Assembly (NCBI GenBank): GCA_036785705.1 | Contig: JAWUZG010001085.1 | Location: forward strand, 1-64,000 | Direction of reading: 5' to 3' | From: Acanthornis magna | Lineage: Eukaryota > Chordata > Aves > Passeriformes > Acanthizidae | DNA: 64,000 nucleotides | Shown here: positions 23,423-37,130 of the stretch, one piece after another | Numbering within the stretch: the first letter of the stretch is position 1 | Layout of the letters: each line of letters begins with the position of its first letter | Notes under the pieces: model-generated | Seen by the model: only the letters and a program-made list of their open reading frames with translations | The model's database searches: none | Told to the model about the DNA's origin: nothing | Made by a program: the position numbers and the translations under genes

Positions 23423-25282
23423 ATGGAGGGAAGCAGGAGCCCGAGCACTGCCAGGGTGGCAGCACAAAGGCTGGCCCTGCTCAATCGCCTGCCGGCGACC
23501 CCCGCACCTGCCGCCCCCGTGGCCTGCCCGAGCCCTCCCTCGGCGCACCGCCTCCCCCGAGCGTCCCGCAGGGGCGGCGGCGCCCGTGCGCAGCCCCAAA
23601 AAGGCTGCATTTCCGGGCGCTGAGCGCTCCCGGCAGGCGGCCACTGGAAAGGGACTTTGCATGGCCGCCACTTCTCGGCCCCGCGCCGAGCCCGCCCCGC
23701 TGCCGCTGCCGGTTCCGCGGCCCCGCTCCCGGGGTGCCCGTGTCCTCCAAGCGCCCTTTGCGTTTTTAGCTTGGCCCCTGCTGGCCGCCGTAGGCCACTG
23801 CTGCCGGCGGCAGCAGCGCCGGCCGGCGGCCATGCCTCTGTAGCCACGGCAACACCCTCGCTCCACTCCGCGCCCGGCCGGGCCGAGCCGAGCTTAGCTG
23901 AACCGAGCCGAGCTTAGCTGGCGTCGGGGTCCCCTCCCCACCTCGGCCTCGTCCGCTTTGGCGGCTGCCAGGCAGCGGGGACAAGGACGGGCGGGGGGCG
24001 GCTTTCCACAAAGCCGGGACAGCAGCAGCTCTTGGGAGTCCCCCCCTCCTCCTACTCCTCCTCCTGCGCGAGGGAGTTTTGGGAGGCACGGGGGAGAGCG
24101 GCAGGGGCGGGGCAGGGAGGAGCACCCCAAAGTGCCCCAAAGCTTGTCCGCAGCTGGGGGAGGTGGTGGGGGAAGGTGGAATCGGGACACAGCATGTCCC
24201 AGCAGCAGCTAGGTGCCCAGGCAGGGCCGGCACTGCGGCCAAGTGAAACAAAGGTTCCGACCAAATTTGCCCCGCCCTGATGCCACAAGAAGCCCGGAGA
24301 TGGGCTGGGGGCAGGCAAAGGGGCTGGCTCAGCCTTGATTTTTTCCCCTGTGTGCCACGAGAGAGCACAAAATGCACCTGCATGCCGTGTGCGGAGGGGG
24401 CTGTCCTGGAGCAGAGCCATTTCCCCTGGCAAGCCGTGAGCCCCTGGCCAGCCACGGGTAGCGGGGCAGGGTCCTGCCAGCACCTCTGCAAGGCAGGAGA
24501 GACGAGCCCACCTGGAGCAGGTTGCTGCTAGCACCAATGATTCCATGGGCTTCCACAAGGCTCTCCCGGCTTGTCAAAGGCGCCCCAGTGTCCCTCTGTT
24601 GCCTTTTTCAGCCTAGAAGTGAAAGTCCATTCTGGATGAAAGTTCCATGCGGATTTGGAGGCCAAATCTGAGTCGGGGTTAGCAGCTGTGCAGATAACAG
24701 GCACGGATAAGGGAACCGTTGAAATGGCCCCATCTTGATTTGTATCCGCTTTTGTCTTCTAGCTGTTTCAGAAGCACAGGTGTTCTTCACTCTGGAGCAG
24801 TGAATTGCGGGTCCTCTGGCCGTAACCTCGCCTTCAGTGAGGGTCATCGGGACTTGGAACGGTGCTCTGGACTTGGTTGGTAAAGTGCCTGTTTTTCCAC
24901 GGAGCACAGCTTCAGTCTCCAGGCAGGAAGATGTGGGCAGGTGCGTGTGGAGAAGGTGACGAATGTGCAGAGTTTCGGCAAAGTGGAACTTCCAAGCTGT
25001 TCGATACCTTGGCAAGGTAAGCTGCTTTCTCATCTCGCCATTTTTCTTGCCCGAGACTTCGCTTGCTATGGCCTGCCACGCAATATTTCCTAAATATTTC
25101 CTCCTGTTGTCTCTCTCCGCCTGGGTTGTACGCGGACTCTCTGGAAGGCTTGAGGCCAGGCCTGAACCTATGTCTTGGATGTTTTTGACCACTTGGAGTC
25201 CTCTGTGTTTTGAGGCTTCCATTGACACGTTCAGCCTTAGCACCTTCCTTTCTTTCTCTCTTTCTCTTTTTCTTTCTCACTT

Positions 25283-25315
<33 letters not shown>

Positions 25316-26818
25316 TTTTTCTTTCATTCTTTTCCCTTTCTTTCTTGCTTTCTTTATCTCTCTCTTTCTCTCTATCTTTCCCTCTCTTTCTTTCTTTCTT
25401 TCCCTCATTCTCTCTTTCTCTCTTTCAATCTTTATCACTCTCTTAATCTCTCTTTCTATCTTTCTCTCCTTTTTTCTTTCCCTCTTTCTCTCTTTCTCTC
25501 TCTCTCTCTTTCTTTCTCTCTTCCCCTCTTTCTTTCTTTCTTAATTCCTCTCTTTCTCTCTATCTTTCTCTCTTTCTCTACTTCTTTCTTTCTCTCTTTC
25601 TCTCTATCCTTCTCCCTTTCTTTCTTTCTTTCTCTCTTTCATTCTTTCTTTTTCTTTCTCCTTCCTTCCTTCCTTCCTTCCTTCCTTCCTTCCTTCCTTC
25701 CTTCCTTCCTTCCTTCCTTCCTTCCTTCCTTCCTTCCTTCCTTCCTTCTTTCCTTCCTTCCTTCCTTCCGCACCCTTCCTTCCGCACCCTTCCTTCCTTC
25801 CTTCCTTCCTTCCTTCCTTCCTTCCTTCCTTCCTTCTTTCCTTCCTTCCTTCCTTCCTTCCTTCCTTCCTTCCTTCCTTCCTTCCTTCCTTCCTTCCTCT
25901 CTTTCTTTCTCTCTTTCTTTTCCTCTCTTGTTTTCTGCCGTCTCCACACTTCCCTGAGGCGCCGTGGTGCCACAGGGGAGCCTGGCTTCCAAGGACATTC
26001 CACGGCGTCAACACAGCCAGCGTCTCCAGGGTGCCTGCCTGTGACACGGTGACAACACCGCCGTGTCACAATGGCCCCTGGCTTGGGCAAGCCCCAGGGT
26101 GCCAGTTGGCCCTTGGCTGCGGGAGCGGCTGGCGGGCTGGCTGGGAGCTCCTGCCTGGCCAGCGGCAGGGGGAGCAGCGGCAGGGGCAGGGCGCACACAG
26201 TGTTGTGGCCCCTTCCTCGTGTGCCCACGAGGCCCGAGGCTGGCCCTGCCGCAGGCCTGGTGGCACGCAAGGCCCGCTGCTGTGAGGCCTCGGCTGTGCA
26301 GGTGACAGCGGTGTCCTGGCGTGGAGCATGGCTGCTCCAGGCTGGGGGGGTGGGGAGTGGGGGCCACCTGGGCTGGGAAAGCGGCAGGGATGATCCCTTG
26401 GCCTGCGCACTGTGCTGCAGCTGCCCGTGCCGCGGGAGACGGAGGCCCTGTGCGAGCGAGCGAGCGAAGGCAGGCAGCCCTCTCCAGCAGACAGCCAGGG
26501 CCCTGCCGCCCCCCCAGCTCCCTGCAAAGGCCAGCTTGGGCAGCTTGGAGGCCAAAAGGCCAGTGGCAGGCAGTCTGCCGCTCCGCCTTGTGTCTAGAGG
26601 TGAGGCAGAAATGTGCCATTTGGAGGGGGTGGGTGCCCCTTTCCTGCAGTCACAACCACCCCGGGAGCACAGCCGGAGTTGGGCGGGGCAGGGGGGGAGG
26701 GAAAGCTGGGGGGTGGGAAGGAGCAGGTTGCGCAGCAAAGCCCCGCCCCCGCCAAGAGGGCAGAATCATTGGCAAGTCGCCCCTGGAGGCGCTTGAAAGC
26801 CCAGGGGGGCGCTTCCCG
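23423..26818 (+). repeat. Unit 8 (3,396 bp)
   Basis: X-box at 23840-23853, exon-like segment 24763-25016 (254 nt). Outside the tract it is close to the majority sequence. It shares GAAGATGTGGG with units 5 and 9, and GGCCTCGGCTG near its end with units 4, 5 and 7. Confidence 0.97.
25243..25934 (+). repeat. Polypyrimidine tract of unit 8 (692 bp)
   Basis: Long-type CCTT block at about 25660-25898, with two GCACCC words and two TTCTTTCC breaks. Confidence 0.97.
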
Positions 26819-28677
26819 ATGGAGGGAAGCAGGAGCCCGAGCACTGCCAGGGTGGCAGCACAAAGGCTGGCCCTGCTCAATCGCCTGCCGGCGACCCCCG
26901 CACCTGCCGCCCCCGTGGCCTGCCCGAGCCCTCCCTCGGCGCACCGCCTCCCCCGAGCGTCCCGCAGGGGCGGCGGCGCCCGTGCGCAGCCCCAAAAAGG
27001 CTGCATTTCCGGGCGCTGAGCGCTCCCGGCAGGCGGCCACTGGAAAGGGACTTTGCATGGCCGCCACTTCTCGGCCCCGCGCCAAGCCCGCCCCGCTGCC
27101 GCTGCCGGTTCCGCGGCCCCGCTCCCGGGGTGCCCGTGTCCTCCAAGCGCCCTTTGCGTTTTTAGCTTGGCCCCTGCTGGCCGCCGTAGGCCACTGCTGC
27201 CGGCGGCAGCAGCGCCGGCCGGCGGCCATGCCTCTGTAGCCACGGCAACACCCTCGCTCCACTCCGCGCCCGGCCGGGCCGAGCCGAGCTTAGCTGAACC
27301 GAGCCGAGCTTAGCTGGCGTCGGGGTCCCCTCCCCACCTCGGCCTCGTCCGCTTTGGCGGCTGCCAGGCAGCGGGGACAAGGACGGGCGGGGGGCGGCTT
27401 TCCACAAAGCCGGGACAGCAGCAGCTCTTGGGAGTCCCCCCCTCCTCCTACTCCTCCTCCTGCGCGAGGGAGTTTTGGGAGGCACGGGGGAGAGCGGCAG
27501 GGGCGGGGCAGGGAGGAGCACCCCAAAGTGCCCCAAAGCTTGTCCGCAGCTGGGGGAGGTGGTGGGGGAAGGTGGAATCGGGACACAGCATGTCCCAGCA
27601 GCAGCTAGGTGCCCAGGCAGGGCCGGCACTGCGGCCAAGTGAAACAAAGGTTCCGACCAAATTTGCCCCGCCCTGATGCCACAAGAAGCCCGGAGATGGG
27701 CTGGGGGCAGGCAAAGGGGCTGGCTCAGCCTTGATTTTTTCCCCTGTGTGCCACGAGAGAGCACAAAATGCACCTGCATGCCGTGTGCGGAGGGGGCTGT
27801 CCTGGAGCAGAGCCATTTCCCCTGGCAAGCCGTGAGCCCCTGGCCAGCCACGGGTAGCGGGGCAGGGTCCTGCCAGCACCTCTGCAAGGCAGGAGAGACG
27901 AGCCCACCTGGAGCAGGTTGCTGCTAGCACCAATGATTCCATGGGCTTCCACAAGGCTCTCCCGGCTTGTCAAAGGCGCCCCAGTGTCCCTCTGTTGCCT
28001 TTTTCAGCCTAGAAGTGAAAGTCCATTCTGGATGAAAGTTCCATGCGGATTTGGAGGCCAAATCTGAGTCGGGGTTAGCAGCTGTGCAGATAACAGGCAC
28101 GGATAAGGGAACCGTTGAAATGGCCCCATCTTGATTTGTATCCGCTTTTGTCTTCTAGCTGTTTCAGAAGCACAGGTGTTCTTCACTCTGGAGCAGTGAA
28201 TTGCGGGTCCTCTGGCCGTAACCTCGCCTTCAGTGAGGGTCATCGGGACTTGGAACGGTGCTCTGGACTTGGTTGGTAAAGTGCCTGTTTTTCCACGGAG
28301 CACAGCTTCAGTCTCCAGGCAGGAAGATGTGGGCAGGTGCGTGTGGAGAAGGTGACGAATGTGCAGAGTTTCGGCAAAGTGGAACTTCCAAGCTGTTCGA
28401 TACCTGGCAAGGTAAGCTGCTTTCTCATCTCGCCATTTTTCTTGCCGAGACTTCGCTTGCTATGGCCTGCCACGCAATATTTCCTAAATATTTCCTCCTG
28501 TTGTCTCTCTCCGCCTGGGTTGTACGCGGACTCTCTGGAAGGCTTGAGGCCAGGCCTGAACCTATGTCTTGGATGTTTTTTGACCACTTGGAGTCCTCTG
28601 TGTTTTGAGGCTTCCATTGACACGTTCAGCCTTAGCACCTTCCTTTCTTTCTCTCTTTCTCTTTTTCTTTCTCACTT

Positions 28678-28710
<33 letters not shown>

Positions 28711-30191
28711 TTTTTCTTTCATTCTTTTCCCTTTCTTTCTTGCTTTCTTTATCTCTCTCTTTCTCTCTATCTTTCCCTCTCTTTCTTTCTTTCTTTCCCT
28801 CATTCTCTCTTTCTCTCTTTCAATCTTTATCACTCTCTTAATCTCTCTTTCTATCTTTCTCTCCTTTTTTCTTTCCCTCTTTCTCTCTTTCTCTCTCTCT
28901 CTCTTTCTTTCTCTCTTCCCCTCTTTCTTTCTTTCTTAATTCCTCTCTTTCTCTCTATCTTTCTCTCTTTCTCTACTTCTTTCTTTCTCTCTTTCTCTCT
29001 ATCCTTCTCCTTTCTTTCTTTCTTTCTCTCTTTCATTCTTTCTTTTTCTTTCTCCTTCCTTCCTTCCTTCCTTCCTTCCTTCCTTCCTTCCTTCCTTCCT
29101 TCCTTCCTTCCTTCCTTCCTTCCTTCCTTCCTTCCTTCCTTCCTTCCGCACCCTTCCTTCCGCACCCTTCCTTCCTTCCTTCCTTCCTTCCTTCCTTCCT
29201 TCCTTCCTTCTTTCCTTCCTTCCTTCCTTCCTTCCTTCCTTCCTTCCTTCCTTCCTTCCTTCCTTCCTTCCTCTCTTTCTTTCTCTCTTTCTTTTCCTCT
29301 CTTGTTTTCTGCCGTCTCCACACTTCCCTGAGGCGCCGTGGTGCCACAGGGGAGCCTGGCTTCCAAGGACATTCCACGGCGTCAACACAGCCAGCGTCTC
29401 CAGGGTGCCTGCCTGTGACACGGTGACAACACCGCCGTGTCACAATGGCCCCTGGCTTGGGCAAGCCCCAGGGTGCCAGTTGGCCCTTGGCTGCGGGAGC
29501 GGCTGGCGGGCTGGCTGGGAGCTCCTGCCTGGCCAGCGGCAGGGGGAGCAGCGGCAGGGGCAGGGCGCACACAGTGTTGTGGCCCCTTCCTCGTGTGCCC
29601 ACGAGGCCCGAGGCTGGCCCTGCCGCAGGCCTGGTGGCACGCAAGGCCCGCTGCTGTGAGGCCTTGGCTGTGCAGGTGACAGCGGTGTCCTGGCGTGGAG
29701 CATGGCTGCTCCAGGCTGGGGGGGTGGGGAGTGGGGGCCACCTGGGCTGGGAAAGCGGCAGGGATGATCCCTTGGCCTGCGCACTGTGCTGCAGCTGCCC
29801 GTGCCGCGGGAGACCGAGGCCCTGTGCGAGCGAGCGAGCGAAGGCAGGCAGCCCTCTCCAGCAGACAGCCAGGGCCCTGCCGCCCCCCAGCTCCCTGCAA
29901 AGGCCAGCTTGGGCAGCTTGGAGGCCAAAAGGCCAGTGGCAGGCAGTCTGCCGCTCCGCCTTGTGTCTAGAGGTGAGGCAGAAATGTGCCATTTGGAGGG
30001 GGTGGGTGCCCCTTTCCTGCAGTCACAACCACCCCGGGAGCACAGCCGGAGTTGGGCGGGGCAGGGGGGGAGGGAAAGCTGGGGGGTGGGAAGGAGCAGG
30101 TTGCGCAGCAAAGCCCCGCCCCCGCCAAGAGGGCAGAATCATTGGCAAGTCGCCCCTGGAGGCGCTTGAAAGCCCAGGGGGGCGCTTCCCG
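26819..30191 (+). repeat. Unit 9 (3,373 bp)
   Basis: X-box at 27236-27249, exon-like segment 28159-28411 (253 nt; one T lost just before the donor, whose GT stays intact). GCCAAGCCC near 27082 is shared with units 10 and 20. Single-base losses occur near 28446, 29010 and 29887. Confidence 0.97.
28638..29308 (+). repeat. Polypyrimidine tract of unit 9 (671 bp)
   Basis: Long-type CCTT block with two GCACCC words. Confidence 0.97.
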
Positions 30192-32052
30192 ATGGAGGGA
30201 AGCAGGAGCCCGAGCACTGCCAGGGTGGCAGCACAAAGGCTGGCCCTGCTCAATCGCCTGCCGGCGACCCCCCGCACCTGCCGCCCCCGTGGCCTGCCCG
30301 AGCCCTCCCTCGGCGCACCGCCTCCCCCGAGCGTCCCGCAGGGGCGGCAGCGCCCGTGCGCAGCCCCAAAAAGGCTGCATTTCCGGGCGCTGAGCGCTCC
30401 CGGCAGGCGGCCACTGGAAAGGGACTTTGCATGGCCGCCACTTCTCGGCCCCACGCCAAGCCCCGCCCCGCTGCCGCTGCCGGTTCCGCGGCCCCGCTCC
30501 CGGGGTGCCCGTGTCCTCCAAGCGCCCTTTGCGTTTTTAGCTTGGCCCCTGCTGGCCGCCGTAGGCCACTGCTGCCGGCGGCAGCAGCGCCGGCCGGCGG
30601 CCATGCCTCTGTAGCCACGGCAACACCCTCGCTCCGCTCCGCGCCCGGCCAGGCCGAGCCGAGCTTAGCTGAACCGAGCCGAGCTTAGCTGGCGTCGGGG
30701 TCCCCTCCCCACCTCGGCCTCGTCCGCTTTGGCGGCTGCCAGGCAGCGGGGACAAGGACGGGCGGGGGGCGGCTTTCCACAAAGCCGGGACAGCAGCAGC
30801 TCTTGGGAGTCCCCCCCTCCTCCTACTCCTCCTCCTGCGCGAGGGAGTTTTGGAGGCACGGGGGAGAGCGGCAGGGGCGGGGCAGGGAGGAGCACCCCAA
30901 AGTGCCCCAAAGCTTGTCCGCAGCTGGGGGAGGTGGTGGGGGAAGGTGGAATCGGGACACAGCATGTCCCAGCAGCAGCTAGGTGCCCAGGCAGGGCCGG
31001 CACTGCGGCCAAGTGAAACAAAGGTTCCGACCAAATTTGCCCCGCCCTGATGCCACAAGAAGCCCGGAGATGGGCTGGGGGCAGGCAAAGGGGCTGGCTC
31101 AGCCTTGATTTTTTCCCCTGTGTGCCACGAGGGAGCACAAAATGCACCTGCATGCCGTGTGCGGAGGGGGCTGTCCTGGAGCAGAGCCATTTCCCCTGGC
31201 AAGCCGTGAGCCCCTGGCCAGCCACGGGTAGCGGGGCAGGGTCCTGCCAGCACCTCTGCAAGGCAGGAGAGACGAGCCCACCTGGAGCAGGTTGCTGCTA
31301 GCACCAATGATTCCATGGGCTTCCACAAGGCTCTCCCAGCTTGTCAAAGGCGCCCCAGTGTCCCTCTGTTGCCTTTTTCAGCCTAGAAGTGAAAGTCCAT
31401 TCTGGATGAAAGTTCCATGCGGATTTGGAGGCCAAATCTGAGTCGGGGTTAGCAGCTGTGCAGATAACAGGCACGGATAAGGGAACCGTTGAAATGGCCC
31501 CATCTTGATTTGTATCCGCTTTTGTCTTCTAGCTGTTTCAGAAGCACAGGTGTTCTTCACTCTGGAGCAGTGAATTGCGGGTCCTCTGGCCGTAACCTCG
31601 CCTTCAGTGAGGGTCATCGGGACTTGGAACGGTGCTCTGGACTTGGTTGGTAAAGTGCCTGTTTTTCCACGGAGCACAGCTTCAGTCTCCAGGCAGGAAG
31701 AGGTGGGCAGGTGCGTGTGGAGAAGGTGACGAATGTGCAGAGTTTCGGCAAAGTGGAACTTCCAAGCTGTTCGATACCTTGGCAAGGTAAGCTGCTTTCT
31801 CATCTCGCCATTTTTCTTGCCCGAGACTTCGCTTGCTATGGCCTGCCACGCAATATTTCCTAAATATTTCCTCCTGTTGTCTCTCTCCGCCTGGGTTGTA
31901 CGCGGACTCTCTGGAAGGCTTGAGGCCAGGCCTGAACCTATGTCTTGGATGTTTTTGACCACTTGGAGTCCTCTGTGTTTTGAGGCTTCCATTGACACGT
32001 TCAGCCTTAGCACCTTCCTTTCTTTCTCTCTTTCTCTTTTTCTTTCTCACTT

Positions 32053-32085
<33 letters not shown>

Positions 32086-33754
32086 TTTTTCTTTCATTCT
32101 TTTCCCTTTCTTTCTTGCTTTCTTTATCTCTCTCTTTCTCTCTATCTTTCCCTCTCTTTCTTTCTTTCTTTCCCTCATTCTCTCTTTCTCTCTTTCAATC
32201 TTTATCACTCTCTTAATCTCTCTTTCTATCTTTCTCTCCTTTTTTCTTTCCCTCTTTCTCTCTTTCTCTCTCTCTCTCTTTCTTTCTCTCTTCCCCTCTT
32301 TCTTTCTTTCTTAATTCCTCTCTTTCTCTCTATCTTTCTCTCTTTCTCTACTTCTTTCTTTCTCTCTTTCTCTCTATCCTTCTCCCTTTCTTTCTTTCTT
32401 TCTCTCTTTCATTCTTTCTTTCTCTTTCTCCTTCCTTCCTTCCTTCCTTCCTTCCTTCCTTCCTTCCTTCCTTCCTTCCTTCCTTCCTTCCTTCCTTCTT
32501 TCCTTCCTTCCTTCCTTCCGCACCCTTCCTTCCGCACCCTTCCTTCCTTCCTTCCTTCCTTCCTTCCTTCCTTCCTTCCTTCCTTCCTTCCTTCCTTCCT
32601 TCCTTCCTTCTTTCCTTCCTTCCTTCCTTCCTTCCTTCCTTCCTTCCTTCCTTCCTTCCTTCCTTCCTTCCTTCCTTCCTTCCGCACCCTTCCTTCCGCA
32701 CCCTTCCTTCCGCACCCTTCCTTCCTTCCTTCCTTCCTTCCTTCCTTCCTTCCTTCTTTCCTTCCTTCCTTCCTTCCTTCCTTCCTTCCTTCCTTCCTTC
32801 CTTCCTTCCTTCCTTCCTTCCTTCCTTCCTTCCTCTCTTTCTTTCTCTCTTTCTTTTCCTCTCTTGTTTTCTGCCATCTCCACACTTCCCTGAGGCGCCG
32901 TGGTGCCACAGGGGAGCCTGGCTTCCAAGGACATTCCACGGCGTCAACACAGCCAGCGTCTCCAGGGTGCCTGCCTGTGACACGGTGACAACACCGCCGT
33001 GTCACAATGGCCCCTGGCTTGGGCAAGCCCCAGGGTGCCAGTTGGCCCTTGGCTGCGGGAGCGGCTGGCGGGCTGGCTGGGAGCTCCTGCCTGGCCAGCG
33101 GCAGGGGGAGCAGCGGCAGGGGCAGGGCGCACACAGTGTTGTGGCCCCTTCCTCGTGTGCCCACGAGGCCCGAGGCTGGCCCTGCCGCAGGCCTGGTGGC
33201 ACGCAAGGCCCGCTGCTGTGAGGCCTTGGCTGTGCAGGTGACAGCGGTGTCCTGGCGTGGAGCATGGCTGCTCCAGGCTGGGGGGGTGGGGAGTGGGGGC
33301 CACCTGGGCTGGGAAAGCGGCAGGGATGATCCCTTGGCCTACGCACTGTGCTGCAGCTGCCCGTGCCGCGGGAGACCGAGGCCCTGTGCGAGCGAGCGAG
33401 CGAAGGCAGGCAGCCCTCTCCAGCAGACAGCCAGGGCCCTGCCGCCCCCCCAGCTCCCTGCAAAGGCCAGCTTGGGCAGCTTGGAGGCCAAAAGGCCAGT
33501 GGCAGGCAGTCTGCCGCTCCGCCTTGTGTCTAGAGGTGAGGCAGAAATGTGCCATTTGGAGGGGGTGGGTGCCCCTTTCCTGCAGTCACAACCACCCCGG
33601 GAGCACAGCCGGAGTTGGGCGGGGCAGGGGGGGAGGGAAAGCTGGGGGGTGGGAAGGAGCAGGTTGCGCAGCAAAGCCCCGCCCCCGCCAAGAGGGCAGA
33701 ATCATTGGCAAGTCGCCCCTGGAGGCGCTTGAAAGCCCAGGGGGGCGCTTCCCG
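30192..33754 (+). repeat. Unit 10 (3,563 bp, longest)
   Basis: X-box at 30611-30624, exon-like segment 31533-31786 (254 nt). Its extra length lies almost wholly in the CCTT block. GGGGCGGCAGCG near 30344 and CACGCCAAGCC near 30453 recur in unit 20, ten units away. GAGGGAGCACAAAATG near 31131 recurs in unit 19. Confidence 0.97.
32013..32870 (+). repeat. Polypyrimidine tract of unit 10 (858 bp, longest)
   Basis: The CCTT block spans about 32430-32833. It holds two separated clusters of GCACCC words (two near 32519-32538, three near 32687-32718) and three TTCTTTCC breaks, so it looks like an internal duplication of a long-type block. Confidence 0.97.
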
Positions 33755-34993
33755 ATGGAGGGAAGCAGGAGCCCGAGCACTGCCAGGGTGGCAGCACAAA
33801 GGCTGGCCCTGCTCAATCGCCTGCCGGCGACCCCCGCACCTGCCGCCCCCGTGGCCTGCCCGAGCCCTCCCTCGGCGCACCGCCTCCCCCGAGCGTCCCG
33901 CAGGGGCGGCGGCGCCTGTGCGCAGCCCCAAAAAGGCTGCATTTCCGGGCGCTGAGCGCTCCCGGCAGGCGGCCACTGGAAAGGGACTTTGCATGGCCGC
34001 CACTTCTCGGCCCCCGCGCCGAGCCCGCCCCGCTGCTGCTGCCGGTTCCGCGGCCCCGCTCCCGGGGTGCCCGTGTCCTCCAAGCGCCCTTTGCGTTTTT
34101 AGCTTGGCCCCTGCTGGCCGCCGTAGGCCACTGCTGCCGGCGGCAGCAGCGCCGGCCGGCGGCCATGCCTCTGTAGCCACGGCAACACCCTCGCTCCGCT
34201 CCGCGCCCGGCCGGGCCGAGCCGAGCTTAGCTGAACCGAGCCGAGCTTAGCTGGCGTCGGGGTCCCCTCCCCACCTCGGCCTCGTCCGCTTTGGCGGCTG
34301 CCAGGCAGCGGGGACAAGGACGGGCGGGGGGCGGCTTTCCACAAAGCCGGGACAGCAGCAGCTCTTGGGAGTCCCCCCCTCCTCCTACTCCTCCTCCTGC
34401 GCGAGGGAGTTTTGGGAGGCACGGGGGAGAGCGGCAGGGGCGGGGCAGGGAGGAGCACCCCAAAGTGCCCCAAAGCTTGTCCGCAGCTGGGGGAGGTGGT
34501 GGGGGAAGGTGGAATCGGGACACAGCATGTCCCAGCAGCAGCTAGGTGCCCAGGCAGGGCCGGCACTGCGGCCAAGTGAAACAAAGGTTCCGACCAAATT
34601 TGCCCCGCCCTGATGCCACAAGAAGCCCGGAGATGGGCTGGGGGCAGGCAAAGGGGCTGGCTCAGCCTTGATTTTTTCCCCTGTGTGCCACGAGAGAGCA
34701 CAAAATGCACCTGCATGCCGTGTGCGGAGGGGGCTGTCCTGGAGCAGAGCCATTTCCCCTGGCAAGCCGTGAGCCCCTGGCCAGCCACGGGTAGCGGGGC
34801 AGGGTCCTGCCAGCACCTCTGCAAGGCAGGAGAGACGAGCCCACCTGGAGCAGGTTGCTGCTAGCACCAATGATTCCATGGGCTTCCACAAGGCTCTCCC
34901 GGCTTGTCAAAGGCGCCCCAGTGTCCCTCTGTTGCCTTTTTCAGCCTAGAAGTGAAAGTCCATTCTGGATGAAAGTTCCATGCGGATTTGGAG

Positions 34994-35019
34994 GCCAAAT
35001 CTGAGTGCCAAATCTGAGT
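34994..35019 (+). repeat. 13-bp tandem duplication in unit 11
   Basis: GCCAAATCTGAGT occurs twice in succession; all other units have one copy. Confidence 0.95.
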
Positions 35020-35587
35020 CGGGGTTAGCAGCTGTGCAGATAACAGGCACGGATAAGGGAACCGTTGAAATGGCCCCATCTTGATTTGTATCCGCTTTTG
35101 TCTTCTAGCTGTTTCAGAAGCACAGGTGTTCTTCACTCTGGAGCAGTGAATTGCGGGTCCTCTGGCCGTAACCTCGCCTTCAGTGAGGGTCATCGGGACT
35201 TGGAACGGTGCTCTGGACTTGGTTGGTAAAGTGCCTGTTTTTCCACGGAGCACAGCTTCAGTCTCCAGGCAGGAAGAGGTGGGCAGGTGCGTGTGGAGAA
35301 GGTGACGAATGTGCAGAGTTTTGGCAAAGTGGAACTTCCAAGCTGTTCGATACCTTGGCAAGGTAAGCTGCTTTCTCATCTCGCCATTTTTCTTGCCCGA
35401 GACTTCGCTTGCTATGGCCTGCCACGCAATATTTCCTAAATATTTCCTCCTGTTGTCTCTCTCCGCCTGGGTTGTACGCGGACTCTCTGGAAGGCTTGAG
35501 GCCAGGCCTGAACCTATGTCTTGGATGTTTTTGACCACTTGGAGTCCTCTGTGTTTGAGGCTTCCATTGACACGTTCAGCCTTAGCA

Positions 35588-35635
35588 CCTTCCTTTCTTT
35601 CTCTCTTTCTCTTTTTCTTTCTCACTTTCTTTCTT

Positions 35636-35668
<33 letters not shown>

Positions 35669-36266
35669 TTTTTCTTTCATTCTTTTCCCTTTCTTTCTTG
35701 CTTTCTTTATCTCTCTCTTTCTCTCTATCTTTCCCTCTCTTTCTTTCTTTCTTTCCCTCATTCTCTCTTTCTCTCTTTCAATCTTTATCACTCTCTTAAT
35801 CTCTCTTTCTATCTTTCTCTCCTTTTTTCTTTCCCTCTTTCTCTCTTTCTCTCTCTCTCTCTCTTTCTTTCTCTCTTCCCCTCTTTCTTTCTTTCTAATT
35901 CCTCTCTTTCTCTCTATCTTTCTCTCTTTCTCTACTTCTTTCTCTCTTTCTCTCTATCCTTCTCCCTTTCTTTCTTTCTTTCTTTCTCTCTTTCATTCTT
36001 TCTTTTTCTTTCTCCTTCCTTCCTTCCTTCCTTCCTTCCTTCCTTCCTTCCTTCCTTCCTTCCTTCCTTCCTTCCTTCCTTCCTTCCTTCCTTCCTTCCT
36101 TCTTCCTTCCTTCCGCACCCTTCCTCGCACCCTTCCTTCCGCACCCTTCCTTCCGCACCCTTCCCTTCCTTCCTTCCGCACCCTTCCTTCCTTTCGCACC
36201 TATCCTTCCTTCCTTCCTTCCTTCCTTCCTCTCTTTCTTTCTCTCTTTCTTTTCCTCTCTTGTTTT
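35588..36266 (+). repeat. Polypyrimidine tract of unit 11 (679 bp)
   Basis: CCTT block followed by a cluster of GCACCC words and the TTTCGCACCTATCC word, the same order as in unit 1. Confidence 0.97.
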
Positions 36267-37130
36267 CTGCCGTCTCCACACTTCCCTGAGGCGCCGTGGT
36301 GCCACAGGGGAGCCTGGCTTCCAAGGACATTCCACGGCGTCAACACAGCCAGCGTCTCAGGGTGCCTGCCTGTGACACGGTGACAACACCGCCGTGTCAC
36401 AATGGCCCCTGGCTTGGGCAAGCCCCAGGGTGCCAGTTGGCCCTTGGCTGCGGGAGCGGCTGGCGGGCTGGCTGGGAGCTCCTGCCTGGCCAGCGGCAGG
36501 GGGAGCAGCGGCAGGGGCAGGGCGCACACAGTGTTGTGGCCCCTTCCTCGTGTGCCCACGAGGCCCGAGGCTGGCCCTGCCGCAGGCCTGGTGGCACGCA
36601 AGGCCTGCTGCTGTGAGGCCTTGGCTGTGCAGGTGACAGCGGTGTCCTGGCGTGGAGCATGGCTGCTCCAGGCTGGGGGGGTGGGGAGTGGGGGCCACCT
36701 GGGCTGGGAAAGCGGCAGGGATGATCCCTTGGCCTGCGCACTGTGCTGCAGCTGCCCGTGCCGCGGGAGACCGAGGCCCTGTGCGAGCGAGCGAGCGAAG
36801 GCAGGCAGCCCTCTCCAGCAGACAGCCAGGGCCCTGCCGCCCCCCCAGCTCCCTGCAAAGGCCAGCTTGGGCAGCTTGGAGGCCAAAAGGCCAGTGGCAG
36901 GCAGTCTGCCGCTCCGCCTTGTGTCTAGAGGTGAGGCAGAAATGTGCCATTTGGAGGGGGTGGGTGCCCCTTTCCTGCAGTCACAACCACCCCGGGAGCA
37001 CAGCCGGAGTTGGGCGGGGCAGGGGGGGAGGGAAAGCTGGGGGGTGGGAAGGAGCAGGTTGTGCAGCAAAGCCCCGCCCCCGCCAAGAGGGCAGAATCAT
37101 TGGCAAGTCGCCCCTGGAGGCGCTTGAAAG

